Assembly: GCA_017991315.1 (NCBI GenBank) | Contig: JAGOQS010000002.1 | Location: 844,792-908,791 of the forward strand | From: Ferrovibrio sp. | GTDB lineage: Bacteria; Pseudomonadota; Alphaproteobacteria; Ferrovibrionales; Ferrovibrionaceae | Length of the DNA: 64,000 nt | Direction: 5' to 3' | Shown here: in pieces, positions 8,139 to 16,712 of the stretch | Layout: each line of letters starts with the position of its first letter | How positions within the stretch are numbered: the first letter of the stretch is position 1 | Program-made: the position numbers and the translations under genes | The notes under the pieces: generated by a model | The model's database searches: none | Told to the model about the DNA's origin: nothing | What the model saw: the letters and a program-made list of their open reading frames with translations, nothing else

Positions 8139-10697
8139 CTACTCCGCCGCCTCGATGTCGCGGGCGAGGACTTCGCGCTTGCCGACATGGTTGGCGGTGC
8201 CGACCACGCCTTCCTTTTCCATGCGCTCCATGATGCGGGCGGCGCGGTTATAGCCGATCTGCAGGTGGCGCTGGATGAAGCTGGTGGAGGCCTTGCGCTC
8301 GCGGCAGACCAGGGCCACGGCCTGATCGTAGAGCGTGTCGCTCTCGTCGCCATCCTCGCCGCCGCCCATGCCAGGCAGGCCGAACTTGCTATCGTTGTCG
8401 GCGGTGACCGCCTCGACATAGACCGGCTCGCCCTGATCCTTGAGCGTCTTCACCACGCGCTCGACTTCCTCGTCGGTCACGAACGGCCCATGCACGCGCT
8501 GGATACGGCCAGCACCTGGCATGTAGAGCATGTCGCCCATGCCGAGCAGCTGCTCCGCGCCCATCTCGCCGAGAATGGTGCGGCTGTCGATTTTCGAGGT
8601 CACCTGGAAGGAAATACGGGTGGGGAAATTCGCCTTGATCGTGCCGGTGATGACATCCACCGAGGGGCGCTGCGTCGCCATGATGAGGTGAATACCGGCG
8701 GCGCGCGCCATCTGCGCCAGGCGCTGGATCGCGGCTTCGATATCCTTGCCGGCGACCAGCATGAGGTCGGCGAGTTCATCGACGATCACCACGATGAAGG
8801 GCAGCGGGTTCAGATCGAGCGGGCGTTCCTCGAAGATCGGCTTGCCGGTCTCAGGGTCGAAGCCGGTCTGCACTGTGCGGCCCAAAGCCTCGCCCTTGAC
8901 GCGGGCCTGCGCCAGCCGCTCGTTGTAGGAAGCGATATTGCGCACGCCGAGTTCCGACATCTTGCGATAGCGGTCCTCCATCTCGCGCACGGTCCATTTC
9001 AGCGCCACTACCGCCTTGCCGGGCTCAGTGACCACCGGCGCCAGCAGATGCGGGATGCCGTCATAGACCGACAATTCCAGCATCTTCGGATCGACCATGA
9101 TGAAGCGGCACTGATCCGGGGTGAGGCGATAGAGCAGCGACAGGATCATGGTGTTGATCGCCACCGACTTGCCCGAGCCGGTGGTGCCGGCGACGAGCAG
9201 ATGCGGCATCCTCGCCAGATCGGCGATCACCGCCGAGCCGCCGATATCCTTGCCCAAGGCCAGCGCCAGCTTGTTCGAGGAATTCTCGAATTCGGCGGAA
9301 GCCAGAAGCTCGCGCAAGTAAACCGTCTCGCGCTTGGCATTTGGCAGTTCGATGCCGATGGCGTTGCGGCCCGGGATAACGGCGACGCGGGCGGACAGCG
9401 CGCTCATCGAGCGGGCGATGTCGTCAGCCAGGCCGATGACGCGGCTGGACTTGGTGCCGGGTGCCGGCTCGAGTTCATAGAGCGTGACCACGGGGCCGGG
9501 GCGCACCTTGGTGATTTCGCCCTGCACGCCGAATTCGCTGAGCACGGATTCCAGCATCCGCGCATTCTGCTCCAGCGCTTCCTCGTTGATCTTCTCGCGG
9601 CCGGCATCGGCCGGCGGCGGCTTCAGCAGGCCCAGTTCGGGCAGTTCGAAACTGCCGCCATCGCCGAGCTTCATCGCCACCTGCGCTTCGGCGGCGGCGC
9701 GCTTGCCGGTCTTCGGCCGCTCCAGGCGGCGCTCGACACGGCCCTGCTCGTCCAGCTTCTTGGCCGGCGGCAGCACCATGCTTTCGCGCTCATCCTCGTC
9801 GTCGTCGGCCTCTTCCTCGTCATCGACAGGACGAGACTTAGGCGTGAGGCGCGGCTCGGTGCGCTGCTGACTGCCGCGCGGCTTGTCCTCGTTCGGCACC
9901 GGGGTCTCGAAATCGTCGTCCTCGGCATCGACAGCACGGCGGGCGAAAATCGGTGCGAAGGCAGCACCGAACATCTGCTTGATGCTGCCGAAGAAACCGG
10001 GCGCTTCGGCGCCGGCGCGGATGGCCGCCTTGCCGCCCTGGTAGAGGCCTTGCGCGGTGAGGCCGGCGGCGGCGCTGGCACCGAAGCCGATGCCGGAACC
10101 GACGCTGCGCCACTCGCCGAGCGACAGGCCAGAGCAGAAATAGAAGCAGATGCAGGCAAGGCCGAGGCAGGCAGCACCCGGCAGCACGGCGGAAATCGGC
10201 AGGCCGAGTTCAACCGCCACCGGCACCAGTTGGCGATACATCAGCCAGTCGCCGAGGATGCCGCCAAGGCCGGTGCGCAACGTCCAGGAAGCCGGCAGCG
10301 GCAGGGCGGCGGCGAAAGCGGCGAACAGCAGCAGGGTGAGCGGCACCAGGGCAATATTCAGCCACCAGCGCGGCAGGCCGCGATGCGAGGCGACACGGAA
10401 GCCCCAGGTGGCGAGCAGGCCGACGAACAGCCAGGCCGAGAGGCCAAGGGTCTGGAGCAGCAGATCGGAGAGATAGGCGCCCGGGCGGCCGAGCCAATTC
10501 TGCGCCACCTGGCGGGTGGCATGGTTAAGATTCGGGTCGGATTCGGTGTAGGTAGCCAGCGCCAAAGCCAGCAGGAAGCCGCAGCCGAGCAACAGCACGC
10601 CGCCGCCCTCCTGCGCCCGCTGACGCATGAAACCATCAAAACCCTGCGGAAAAAACCGCGGTTTCCGGGCCGATTTGCCGCGCATGCCGCCCCTCAT
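8139..10697 (-). CDS. ftsK: DNA translocase FtsK
   Basis: 852 residues. Divisome-anchored hexameric motor that moves chromosome termini to the XerCD/dif site. Four or so N-terminal membrane helices (about residues 30-200) are followed by an acidic/Pro linker ([10 protein letters not shown]). The motor has Walker [17 protein letters not shown] and Walker [15 protein letters not shown]. The C-terminal winged-helix gamma domain ([22 protein letters not shown]) reads KOPS-type sites. The ATG at 10697 has GGAGG eight bases upstream; a GTG five codons earlier is possible. Confidence 0.95.
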   Translation of the reverse strand: MRGGMRGKSARKPRFFPQGFDGFMRQRAQEGGGVLLLGCGFLLALALATYTESDPNLNHATRQVAQNWLGRPGAYLSDLLLQTLGLSAWLFVGLLATWGFRVASHRGLPRWWLNIALVPLTLLLFAAFAAALPLPASWTLRTGLGGILGDWLMYRQLVPVAVELGLPISAVLPGAACLGLACICFYFCSGLSLGEWRSVGSGIGFGASAAAGLTAQGLYQGGKAAIRAGAEAPGFFGSIKQMFGAAFAPIFARRAVDAEDDDFETPVPNEDKPRGSQQRTEPRLTPKSRPVDDEEEADDDEDERESMVLPPAKKLDEQGRVERRLERPKTGKRAAAEAQVAMKLGDGGSFELPELGLLKPPPADAGREKINEEALEQNARMLESVLSEFGVQGEITKVRPGPVVTLYELEPAPGTKSSRVIGLADDIARSMSALSARVAVIPGRNAIGIELPNAKRETVYLRELLASAEFENSSNKLALALGKDIGGSAVIADLARMPHLLVAGTTGSGKSVAINTMILSLLYRLTPDQCRFIMVDPKMLELSVYDGIPHLLAPVVTEPGKAVVALKWTVREMEDRYRKMSELGVRNIASYNERLAQARVKGEALGRTVQTGFDPETGKPIFEERPLDLNPLPFIVVIVDELADLMLVAGKDIEAAIQRLAQMARAAGIHLIMATQRPSVDVITGTIKANFPTRISFQVTSKIDSRTILGEMGAEQLLGMGDMLYMPGAGRIQRVHGPFVTDEEVERVVKTLKDQGEPVYVEAVTADNDSKFGLPGMGGGEDGDESDTLYDQAVALVCRERKASTSFIQRHLQIGYNRAARIMERMEKEGVVGTANHVGKREVLARDIEAAE

Positions 10698-10772
10698 CGA
10701 ATCAACCTCCACCGGCTCGTGGACAGCCCACAGCCAGCCTGACGATTAAGCCCCTAAATCCTTACCGATCCC

Positions 10773-11999
10773 CTAAGACCCAGCCCCCAGGACACTGCCA
10801 ATGCGCTGCAACGCCTCGCGGGTCTGTTCCAGTTCACAGACCAGGGCGATGCGCAGATAGGGATTGCCGGCCTTGGCCGACACGCCATCGCCGAGATCGC
10901 GCACCAGGAAACCGCCCGGCAGGGTCCGCACCCCGGCTTCGCGCCAGAGTTTCACGGCGGCTGCCTCGCCATCGCCGACATCGAGCCAGAGATAGAAGCC
11001 GCCGGCCGGCCGGTAGAAACCGAAGCGGTTGCCGATCACGCTCTGGGCGATATCGAACTTGGCGCGATAGAGCGCGCGGTTGGCTTCCACATGGCTTTCC
11101 TCGCGCCACAAAGCGGCGGAAGCCTCGGCCACCGGCATCATCATGCCGGCGCAGCCATAATTGCGCAGCTTGATGAAGGCCTGGGTGATGCGGGCATCGC
11201 CGGCACAGAAGCCGGAGCGCAGGCCCGGCACCGAGGAACGCTTCGACAGCGAATGGAACACGATGATGTTGTCGAGCGTGCGATCGGTGACACGCCCGCC
11301 GCTTAAGCTCAGCGCCGCTTCGAGGCCACCCGGCGGCGGCACGCTGTCGTAGATTTCGGCATAGCATTCATCGAAAGCGATGACGAAATCATACTGCCGC
11401 GCCAGTTCGATCAGCCGCGTCATATACTCAAGGCTCGCCACCGTGCCCTGCGGATTGGCCGGCGAGCAGAGATAGACCAGAGCCGTGCGCGCCAGCGTAT
11501 CCGGGTCGAGCGACGCGAAATCCGGCAGGAAGCCATTTTCCGCCGGGGCCGGCACGAATACCGCTTCCGCGCCCACCGAGGCGGTGGCGCCGATATAGGC
11601 CTGATAGAACGGGTTCGGCATCAGCACGGCAGCGCGCTTGCCGTTCTTCTCCGGCGGCACCACCACTTGGGCCAGCATGTAGAGGCCTTCGCGGGTGCCG
11701 TTCAGCGCCACGATCTGGCGCTCGGGATCGATCAAACCGTCCGGCAGAGCATAGCGGCGCTTCAGCCACTCGGCGCAAGCGAGGCGGAAATCAGGGGAAC
11801 CGTTCGGGGTCGGGTAGCGGCTCAAGGCCGAGAGGTCGCCGCGCATGATGGTGCCGACGAAATCCGGCATCGGATGCTGCGGCTCGCCGACAGAAAGATT
11901 GATCGGCTTCAGGCCATGGCTCGTCGGCTGGCTGTCCAGCACCGCGCGGAGGCGCTGAAAGGGATAGTCGGTAAGAACGTCTAGGTTGCTGTTCAGCAT
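10773..11999 (-). CDS. dapC: PLP-dependent aminotransferase, probably N-succinyldiaminopimelate aminotransferase
   Basis: 408 residues, fold type I aminotransferase. It has LNGTREGLYMLAQ, FDECYAEIYD, and the pyridoxal-phosphate lysine in HSLSKRSSVPGLRSGFCAGD, which closely resembles the DapC signature. DapC would convert N-succinyl-2-amino-6-ketopimelate in lysine and peptidoglycan synthesis. Related aminotransferases share these motifs, so the substrate is inferred. The gene is monocistronic in appearance, about 75 bases from ftsK, and divergent from the 12156 gene. Confidence 0.75.
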   Translation of the reverse strand: MLNSNLDVLTDYPFQRLRAVLDSQPTSHGLKPINLSVGEPQHPMPDFVGTIMRGDLSALSRYPTPNGSPDFRLACAEWLKRRYALPDGLIDPERQIVALNGTREGLYMLAQVVVPPEKNGKRAAVLMPNPFYQAYIGATASVGAEAVFVPAPAENGFLPDFASLDPDTLARTALVYLCSPANPQGTVASLEYMTRLIELARQYDFVIAFDECYAEIYDSVPPPGGLEAALSLSGGRVTDRTLDNIIVFHSLSKRSSVPGLRSGFCAGDARITQAFIKLRNYGCAGMMMPVAEASAALWREESHVEANRALYRAKFDIAQSVIGNRFGFYRPAGGFYLWLDVGDGEAAAVKLWREAGVRTLPGGFLVRDLGDGVSAKAGNPYLRIALVCELEQTREALQRIGSVLGAGS

Positions 12000-12101
12000 T
12001 GCGAATCAAGGCCTTGCGGCCCGAATCGGGGGCCATGAGCGAATCCGCAGAGCCTACCCGCGCCCGAGTCGCACCGCAAGCCAATAGGCCGCGCCGGGCC
12101 T

Positions 12102-12149
12102 GATCCGTGCCAGACCTGACCTGTGCTAGACCCGACCTGTGCTAGACTG
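12102..12149. repeat. Three tandem 16-bp units upstream of the 12156 gene
   Basis: Units are GATCCGTGCCAGACCT (12102-12117), GACCTGTGCTAGACCC (12118-12133) and GACCTGTGCTAGACTG (12134-12149). The last two differ only in the final two bases. Each of the last two includes TGTGCTAGAC, which looks like an extended -10 promoter element. The array ends seven bases before the ATG at 12156. Confidence 0.85.
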
Positions 12150-12155
12150 GCGGCC

Positions 12156-12425
12156 ATGAACGACCCCGCTTCGCCGAGCTGCGCTGCCCGTTTCGCCCCG
12201 GATGCCTATATGGGCTTCCTCGGGCCGGACGAGATCGGCCCCTGCCTTAGCCAACTCTGGCGTCTGGCGCCGGATGATGCGGCGCGGCAGCTTCTGGCCG
12301 GCCTCGGCGCGGCAACAGATGCGCCGGCGCCCGATGCTGCCGCCTTCCAGGCCCTGCTCGGGCAAAGCCTGCCGAAGATCCGCGACGATGCACTGCATGC
12401 GGCGCTGAAAGAACTGCGGCAGTGA
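12156..12425 (+). CDS. Small uncharacterised protein
   Basis: 89 residues with no signal peptide, no membrane segment and no motif I recognise. It contains FAPDAYMGFLGPDEIG and an Ala-rich helical second half ending in DDALHAALKELRQ. The ATG at 12156 follows the tandem 16-bp repeats. It lies 13 bases ahead of the DUF3291 gene, so the two are probably one transcript. Coding is supported by frame-typical GC-rich third positions and the tight spacing. Function unknown. Confidence 0.6.
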   Translation: MNDPASPSCAARFAPDAYMGFLGPDEIGPCLSQLWRLAPDDAARQLLAGLGAATDAPAPDAAAFQALLGQSLPKIRDDALHAALKELRQ

Positions 12426-12438
12426 GTGGCCCTCACCA

Positions 12439-13011
12439 ATGACCGGCCCGCGCCTGGCGCTCTACACCTTCGGCATTTTCATCCGCCCTGCCGCCGATCC
12501 CGCCAATGACGGCTTCCATGCGCGCAACGATATCAACCTCGCCGCCGTGGAATGCAGTGAAGGCTTCATCGCGCGCTCGGGCTATGACGGCGATCCGGGG
12601 CCGGCAAGCTGGGGGCCGCATCGCTATCCGCGCTTCTATAGCGGCGAAGGCCATTCGCCTTCCACACTGTCGCTATGGCGTGATCTCAACGCCCCCTGTG
12701 CCTACGCCTATAGCGGCATCCATGCCGAAGCCTTGTCGCTTGGCCGCGAGTGGTTCCAGCGCCCATTGGCGCCGCCGCTGAAACCGGCCTGGCCGCCCTA
12801 TGTGCTGTGGTGGGTGGCGCCGGGCCATGTGCCCGACTGGCAGGAAGCCGTTGAGCGGCACGAATACCTGCACGACCACGGTGCCTCGGCCCACGCCTTC
12901 GACTGGAAAATACCCTTCGACGCCGAGGGCCGCCCAGCCAGCCTCGACCGCGACGCCGTGCGGCGGCTGACAGCCATCAACCGTGAGCGACAGGCGGCGC
13001 TACAAACTTAG
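12439..13011 (+). CDS. DUF3291 domain-containing protein
   Basis: 190 residues. The aromatic core WPPYVLWWVAPGHVPDW, followed by EAVERHEYLHDHG and a terminal HAFDWKIPF-type segment, matches the DUF3291 signature. The N-terminus LALYTFGIF is usual. DUF3291 has a dimeric alpha-beta barrel-like fold related to antibiotic monooxygenases, with no settled reaction. No signal peptide is seen, so it is cytoplasmic. It is co-directional with the preceding small gene. Confidence 0.75.
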   Translation: MTGPRLALYTFGIFIRPAADPANDGFHARNDINLAAVECSEGFIARSGYDGDPGPASWGPHRYPRFYSGEGHSPSTLSLWRDLNAPCAYAYSGIHAEALSLGREWFQRPLAPPLKPAWPPYVLWWVAPGHVPDWQEAVERHEYLHDHGASAHAFDWKIPFDAEGRPASLDRDAVRRLTAINRERQAALQT

Positions 13012-13029
13012 ATTTTGGGGAGGAAGGAA

Positions 13030-13105
13030 TGGTGCCCAGGGACGGAATTGAACCGCCGACACGAGGATTTTCAGTCCTCTGCTCTACCATCTGAGCTACC
13101 TGGGC
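13030..13105 (-). tRNA. tRNA-Phe (GAA)
   Basis: The minus strand reads GCCCAGGTAGCTCAGATGGT..., with a 7-bp acceptor stem (GCCCAGG/CCTGGGC), D-loop, anticodon stem-loop AGGACTGAAAATCCT with anticodon GAA, and T-loop GGTTCAATTCC. Discriminator A and an encoded CCA end the gene (76 bases in all). It stands alone between the DUF3291 and ABC-transporter genes. Confidence 0.97.
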
Positions 13106-13226
13106 ACACCAAGCCTGCGTAACCATCTGCTACGCAAAGGCGTAATGGGGCGGGGTTATAGACAAACTCCCCCCGCCTGTCCATATATCGGGGCAAGAAA
13201 AACGCCGCCCGGGATTTCAACAGCTT

Positions 13227-14015
13227 ATGACCCCTCACCCCACCCCAGAGACGGCCCAGCCGGCAGCCATCGCTGTGCATGGCCTGGCCAAGGATTACGG
13301 TGCTGTGGCGGCCGTGGCGGGGATCGATTTCACCGTGGCCGCCGGCTCGACCACGGCTTTGCTGGGCGGCAACGGCGCCGGCAAGACCACCACGATTGCC
13401 ATGCTGCTGGGGCTGCTGACACCAACGCGCGGCAGCGTCACCGTGCTGGGCGCCAACATGGAGCGCCACCGGCACCGCGTGCTGCCACGGATGAACTTCT
13501 CCTCGCCCTATGTGGATTTGCCGCACCGCCTGACCGTGCGCCAGAACCTGCTGGTCTTCGCCCAACTCTATGACGTGCCGCGCGCACCGGACCGCATCGC
13601 CGAACTGGCCGAGGCGCTGGATTTCGCGGCCCTGCTCGACCGCTCCGCCGGCGGGCTTTCCGCCGGGCAAAAAACCCGCGTCGCGCTGGCCAAGGCGCTG
13701 ATCAACAAGCCGGAGCTGCTGCTGCTGGACGAGCCGACCGCCTCGCTCGACCCCGACACCGCCGACTGGGTGCGCGGCCTGCTGGAACGCTACCGCACTG
13801 AGCGCGGCGCCACGATTCTGCTGGCCTCGCATAACATGGCCGAGGTGGAACGCCTGGCCGACCAGGTGCTGATGATGAAGCAAGGCAAGATCGTTGACCG
13901 TGGCCGGCCCGAGGCCTTGATCGAGCGCTATGGCCGCAACGACCTGGAGGAAGTGTTCCTCGATATCGCCCGCGGCCAGGGCAAGGCGGCGGAATTCGCG
14001 GGCAAACTGACATGA
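13227..14015 (+). CDS. ABC transporter ATP-binding protein (ABC-2 type exporter)
   Basis: 262 residues. Walker A is GGNGAGKTTT, Walker B is LLLLDEPTASLD and the H-loop is LLASHN. The signature loop is LSAGQKTR instead of LSGGQ, a variant that occurs in the ABC-2 exporter group. A short Pro-rich N-terminus precedes the domain. It energises the membrane partner that follows with a four-base ATGA overlap. The substrate may be a drug, lipid or polysaccharide and cannot be read from the sequence. Confidence 0.88.
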   Translation: MTPHPTPETAQPAAIAVHGLAKDYGAVAAVAGIDFTVAAGSTTALLGGNGAGKTTTIAMLLGLLTPTRGSVTVLGANMERHRHRVLPRMNFSSPYVDLPHRLTVRQNLLVFAQLYDVPRAPDRIAELAEALDFAALLDRSAGGLSAGQKTRVALAKALINKPELLLLDEPTASLDPDTADWVRGLLERYRTERGATILLASHNMAEVERLADQVLMMKQGKIVDRGRPEALIERYGRNDLEEVFLDIARGQGKAAEFAGKLT

Positions 14016-14824
14016 GCGCGCAAATCTTCGGCTTCAGCCCCAATCGCATCGCCGCGATGCTGCGGCGGCATTACTACCTGCTCTCCTCTTCCTGGGTGCG
14101 GCTGATCGACCTGGTCTACTGGCCCACGGTGCAGATGCTGATGTGGGGCTTCCTCACCCAGTTCCTGATGGGCAAGACCAGCTATATCGCGCAAGCCTTC
14201 GGCCTGCTGCTGGCCGGCCTGATGCTGTGGGATTCGATGTTCCGCATCCAGTTGAGCGTCGCGATTTCCTTCCTTGAGGAAATGTGGAGCCGCAATCTCG
14301 GCAACCTGTTCGTCAGCCCGTTGCGGCCCAGCGAATTCGCCGCCTCCTTGCTGATCATGGGTTTCCTGCGCACCGCCTTCAGCATGATCCCGGTCAGCCT
14401 GATGGCCTGGTGGTTCTTCGATTTCTCGGTCTATTCGCTCGGCCTGGCGCTGGCCGGCTTCTTCGCCTCGCTGACCCTGTTCGGCTGGGCCATCGGCCTG
14501 GCGGTAAGCGGCCTGGTGATGCGCCAGGGCCTGGGGGCGGAGAATATCGCCTGGGCGGCGGCGTTTCTCTTCCTGCCCATCGCGGCGGTGTATTACCCGG
14601 TGAGCGTGCTGCCCGGCTGGCTGCAATATGTCGCCTGGAGCTTCCCGCCGGCCTATGTCTTCGAGGGCCTGCGCGCCCTGCTGGTGGACGGCCAGTTCCG
14701 CGCCGATCTGATGTGGGGCGCCTTCGCGCTCAACGCCGTCTACCTTGTACTCGGCTTCGGCGCCTTCATGGCGCTGTTCGAGGCGGCGCGGCGCGGCGGG
14801 CAATTGCTGGGCCAGGGCGAATAG
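14012..14824 (+). CDS. ABC-2 type permease
   Basis: 270 residues with about six predicted membrane helices and the ABC2_membrane C-terminal pattern, YYPVSVLPGWLQYVAWSFPPAYVFEGLRAL. This matches the NodJ/daunorubicin-resistance type. It forms the channel for the ATPase encoded just upstream and overlaps it by four bases. There is no dedicated periplasmic partner nearby, so this is probably an exporter. Confidence 0.85.
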   Translation: MSAQIFGFSPNRIAAMLRRHYYLLSSSWVRLIDLVYWPTVQMLMWGFLTQFLMGKTSYIAQAFGLLLAGLMLWDSMFRIQLSVAISFLEEMWSRNLGNLFVSPLRPSEFAASLLIMGFLRTAFSMIPVSLMAWWFFDFSVYSLGLALAGFFASLTLFGWAIGLAVSGLVMRQGLGAENIAWAAAFLFLPIAAVYYPVSVLPGWLQYVAWSFPPAYVFEGLRALLVDGQFRADLMWGAFALNAVYLVLGFGAFMALFEAARRGGQLLGQGE

Positions 14825-14826
14825 GC

Positions 14827-15321
14827 ATGCCAGCGCCGCTGCTCAAGGCCGGGACTGTAACCCTGCGGCCGCTCAGCGCCCGCGACGCCACGGCGCTGGG
14901 CCTGGAGCCGCCGGTCGCGGAAGCCCTGCTGCAAGAGTCGAGCAATGGCGCCAGCCTGCTGTGGCTGATCGCGCCCAATCCACGCCAACCCGGTTTCGGC
15001 TGGATCGGTTTGCGCGGCATCGAACCGTTGCAGCGCCGCGCCGCGCTGGATGGTTTCGTGCTGCCGGCGCAGCGCCGCCAGGGCCATATGCGCGAAGCCG
15101 CAAGCCGCGTGGCGGCCTACGCTTTCGATACGTTGCTGCTGCACCGCCTGGGCGCCCGGCTCGACCCGGATAACGCTGCCGGTATCGCGCTGCTGCGGGG
15201 CTTAAGCTTCAGCGAAGAAGGCCGCCTGCGCGGCTACCGCATCGGCGCCGATGGCCAGCCGCGCGATGTACTGCTGCTCAGCCGGCTGCGCGGCGATTCC
15301 CCGCCCCGGGAAGCCCCCTGA
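14827..15321 (+). CDS. GNAT-family N-acetyltransferase (RimJ/RimL-like)
   Basis: 164 residues. The start is the ATG two bases after the permease stop. VTLRPLSARDATAL is the usual N-terminal strand of RimJ-like acetyltransferases. The acetyl-CoA loop is PAQRRQGHMREAA, and LGARLDPDNAAGIALLRGLSF is the substrate-side helix with the conserved Asn. Substrate unknown. Its 3' end overlaps the convergent AraC-family gene by 44 bases, which is unusually long. Confidence 0.8.
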   Translation: MPAPLLKAGTVTLRPLSARDATALGLEPPVAEALLQESSNGASLLWLIAPNPRQPGFGWIGLRGIEPLQRRAALDGFVLPAQRRQGHMREAASRVAAYAFDTLLLHRLGARLDPDNAAGIALLRGLSFSEEGRLRGYRIGADGQPRDVLLLSRLRGDSPPREAP

Positions 15322-16150
15322 AGCGAGCGCGGAAGCGGCTCGGGCTCTCGCCGAAAGTGCCGCGGAAACGGTGATTGAAGGTGGAGAGATCGCCGAAGCC
15401 GCTATCGTAGGCAATATCTGAAACCGGTTCCGGAGTCTCGCTCAGTTTCAGCGCCGCGCGGCGCAGCCGCAAGCGCAGCAGGAAATCATAGGGCGTGACG
15501 CCGGTGATGCGGCGGAAGCAGCGCAGGAAATGGTATTTGCTCATGCAGGCAATGCCGGCCAGCGCATCCAGATCGAGCGCCTCCCCGGCATGGGCCTCGA
15601 TATGGCGCAGCACGCGGTCGATGCGGCGATGGTCGCGTGCATTCGGCGCCGCCACGCTGGGCGCCTTGCCGCTTAAGGTAGACACCACTTTCTCGGCCAG
15701 TGCGATCACCGCTTCCTCGCGCAGTCCCTCCTCGCGCGCCGCCAGCAATTGCACCAGTGGCCGGGTCACATCCGGCAGGGCCGGCAGCATCGCGGCCGTG
15801 AAACGGAAATTGCCGCCGCCGCCATTGCCGGCAGCGATCTCGGCGAATAATTCGGGCGCCAGATGCAGGCCGGCACAGCGGTCGCCGGTGGAATGATCAT
15901 GGCCGCATTGGTAGCAACTGCCGGGATTGCCCAGCATCAGCGCACCGGGATGCAGCAAAGCCTTGCCGCTATCGGCGGCATAATGGAACGAGCCCTCCAG
16001 CACGGCGGCAATCGCCACCATGTCATGCCGCTCCTCGAACGGCCTGTCGCCCGGTCCGGCGCGGCAGACAAATTCGCTCAAGCGCCAGCCACGGCCCTGG
16101 CCGAGCAGACGGCCAGTTGGCTGGGCAGGATGCAGCAGCGGCTTGGTCAT
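15278..16150 (-). CDS. AraC-family transcriptional regulator
   Basis: 290 residues. The N-terminal half is a cupin-like sensor with Cys/His clusters (GNPGSCYQCGHDHSTGDRC) that might bind metal or a small ligand. The C-terminal two helix-turn-helix motifs include LAGIACMSKYHFLRCFRRITG and a second recognition segment ending PSRFRARF. It is transcribed away from the glyoxalase-like gene, leaving a 93-base shared upstream region, so that gene is its likely target. Confidence 0.87.
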   Translation of the reverse strand: MTKPLLHPAQPTGRLLGQGRGWRLSEFVCRAGPGDRPFEERHDMVAIAAVLEGSFHYAADSGKALLHPGALMLGNPGSCYQCGHDHSTGDRCAGLHLAPELFAEIAAGNGGGGNFRFTAAMLPALPDVTRPLVQLLAAREEGLREEAVIALAEKVVSTLSGKAPSVAAPNARDHRRIDRVLRHIEAHAGEALDLDALAGIACMSKYHFLRCFRRITGVTPYDFLLRLRLRRAALKLSETPEPVSDIAYDSGFGDLSTFNHRFRGTFGESPSRFRARFRGLPGAGNRRAAG

Positions 16151-16166
16151 GGCTTAAGAATAGCAA

Positions 16167-16187
16167 CATTCCCCAAGTGCCGGAATG
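16167..16187. promoter_or_regulatory. Inverted repeat between araC-type and VOC genes
   Basis: CATTCC (16167-16172) and GGAATG (16182-16187) are a perfect inverted pair separated by nine bases. They lie in the 93-base divergent region close to the regulator's start. This is a candidate operator for the AraC-family protein; six-base arms are short, so this may be chance. Confidence 0.3.
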
Positions 16188-16243
16188 GGCGATACGGCAT
16201 GCTCCCCGTCCTCGACACAGAGGTCAATTCCAGGGAGTTGTGC

Positions 16244-16621
16244 ATGATCAACCATCTTTCCATCGGCGTGCGGGATATCAAGCGCACCAAGGCGTTCTAC
16301 GATGCCGTGCTGGCACCGCTCGGCTATAGCTGCCTGTCATCCGGCGATAGCTCGCTAGGCTATGGCGACAAGGCCGTGGTGCTGTGGATCAGCACCACCG
16401 ACAGCCCGGTGCCGGCGGATCCGAAATCCGGCCTGCATATCTGCTTCGATGCGCCGACGCGCGCCAGCGTCGATGCCTTCCACAAGGCGGCGCTGAAGGC
16501 CAAGGGGCAGGATAACGGCAAACCCGGCCTGCGCCCGGATTACGATGCCAATTACTATGCCGCCTTCGTGGTCGATCCCGACGGCTATCGCATCGAAGCC
16601 TATTGCGGCAAGGCGGGGTGA
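16244..16621 (+). CDS. VOC/glyoxalase-fold protein
   Basis: 125 residues. The start MINHLSIGVRDIKRTKAFYD and the end AFVVDPDGYRIEAYC are the two halves of a single vicinal-oxygen-chelate module, with metal-type His5 and the C-terminal Glu of RIEAYC. These enzymes open or isomerise small oxygenated molecules or bind antibiotics. The substrate is unknown. It has a purine-rich ribosome site (AGGGAG) and is divergent from the AraC-family gene, its likely regulator. Confidence 0.82.
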   Translation: MINHLSIGVRDIKRTKAFYDAVLAPLGYSCLSSGDSSLGYGDKAVVLWISTTDSPVPADPKSGLHICFDAPTRASVDAFHKAALKAKGQDNGKPGLRPDYDANYYAAFVVDPDGYRIEAYCGKAG

Positions 16622-16634
16622 GACTCTGAACGAG

Positions 16635-16703
16635 ATGCCCGGGTCGAGCCCGGGCATGACGATGTTGAAAATTTAGGTCGTCATCCCCGGGCTTGACCCG
16701 GGG
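16635..16703. repeat. Double palindromic intergenic repeat, copy 1
   Basis: Two hairpins in a row: ATGCCCGGG/CCCGGGCAT (16635-16657) and CCCCGGG/CCCGGGG around CTTGA (16685-16703). They lie between the converging stop codons of the VOC and MBL genes. Three similar units occur at 22829, 37321 and 39327. Confidence 0.85.
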
Positions 16704-16712
16704 GTCTCTGAA

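Noticed and set aside
7881..10742. A 953-codon open frame on the plus strand
   Set aside because: Antisense to ftsK, Gln/His/Arg-rich with no motif, so it is a GC-bias artefact.
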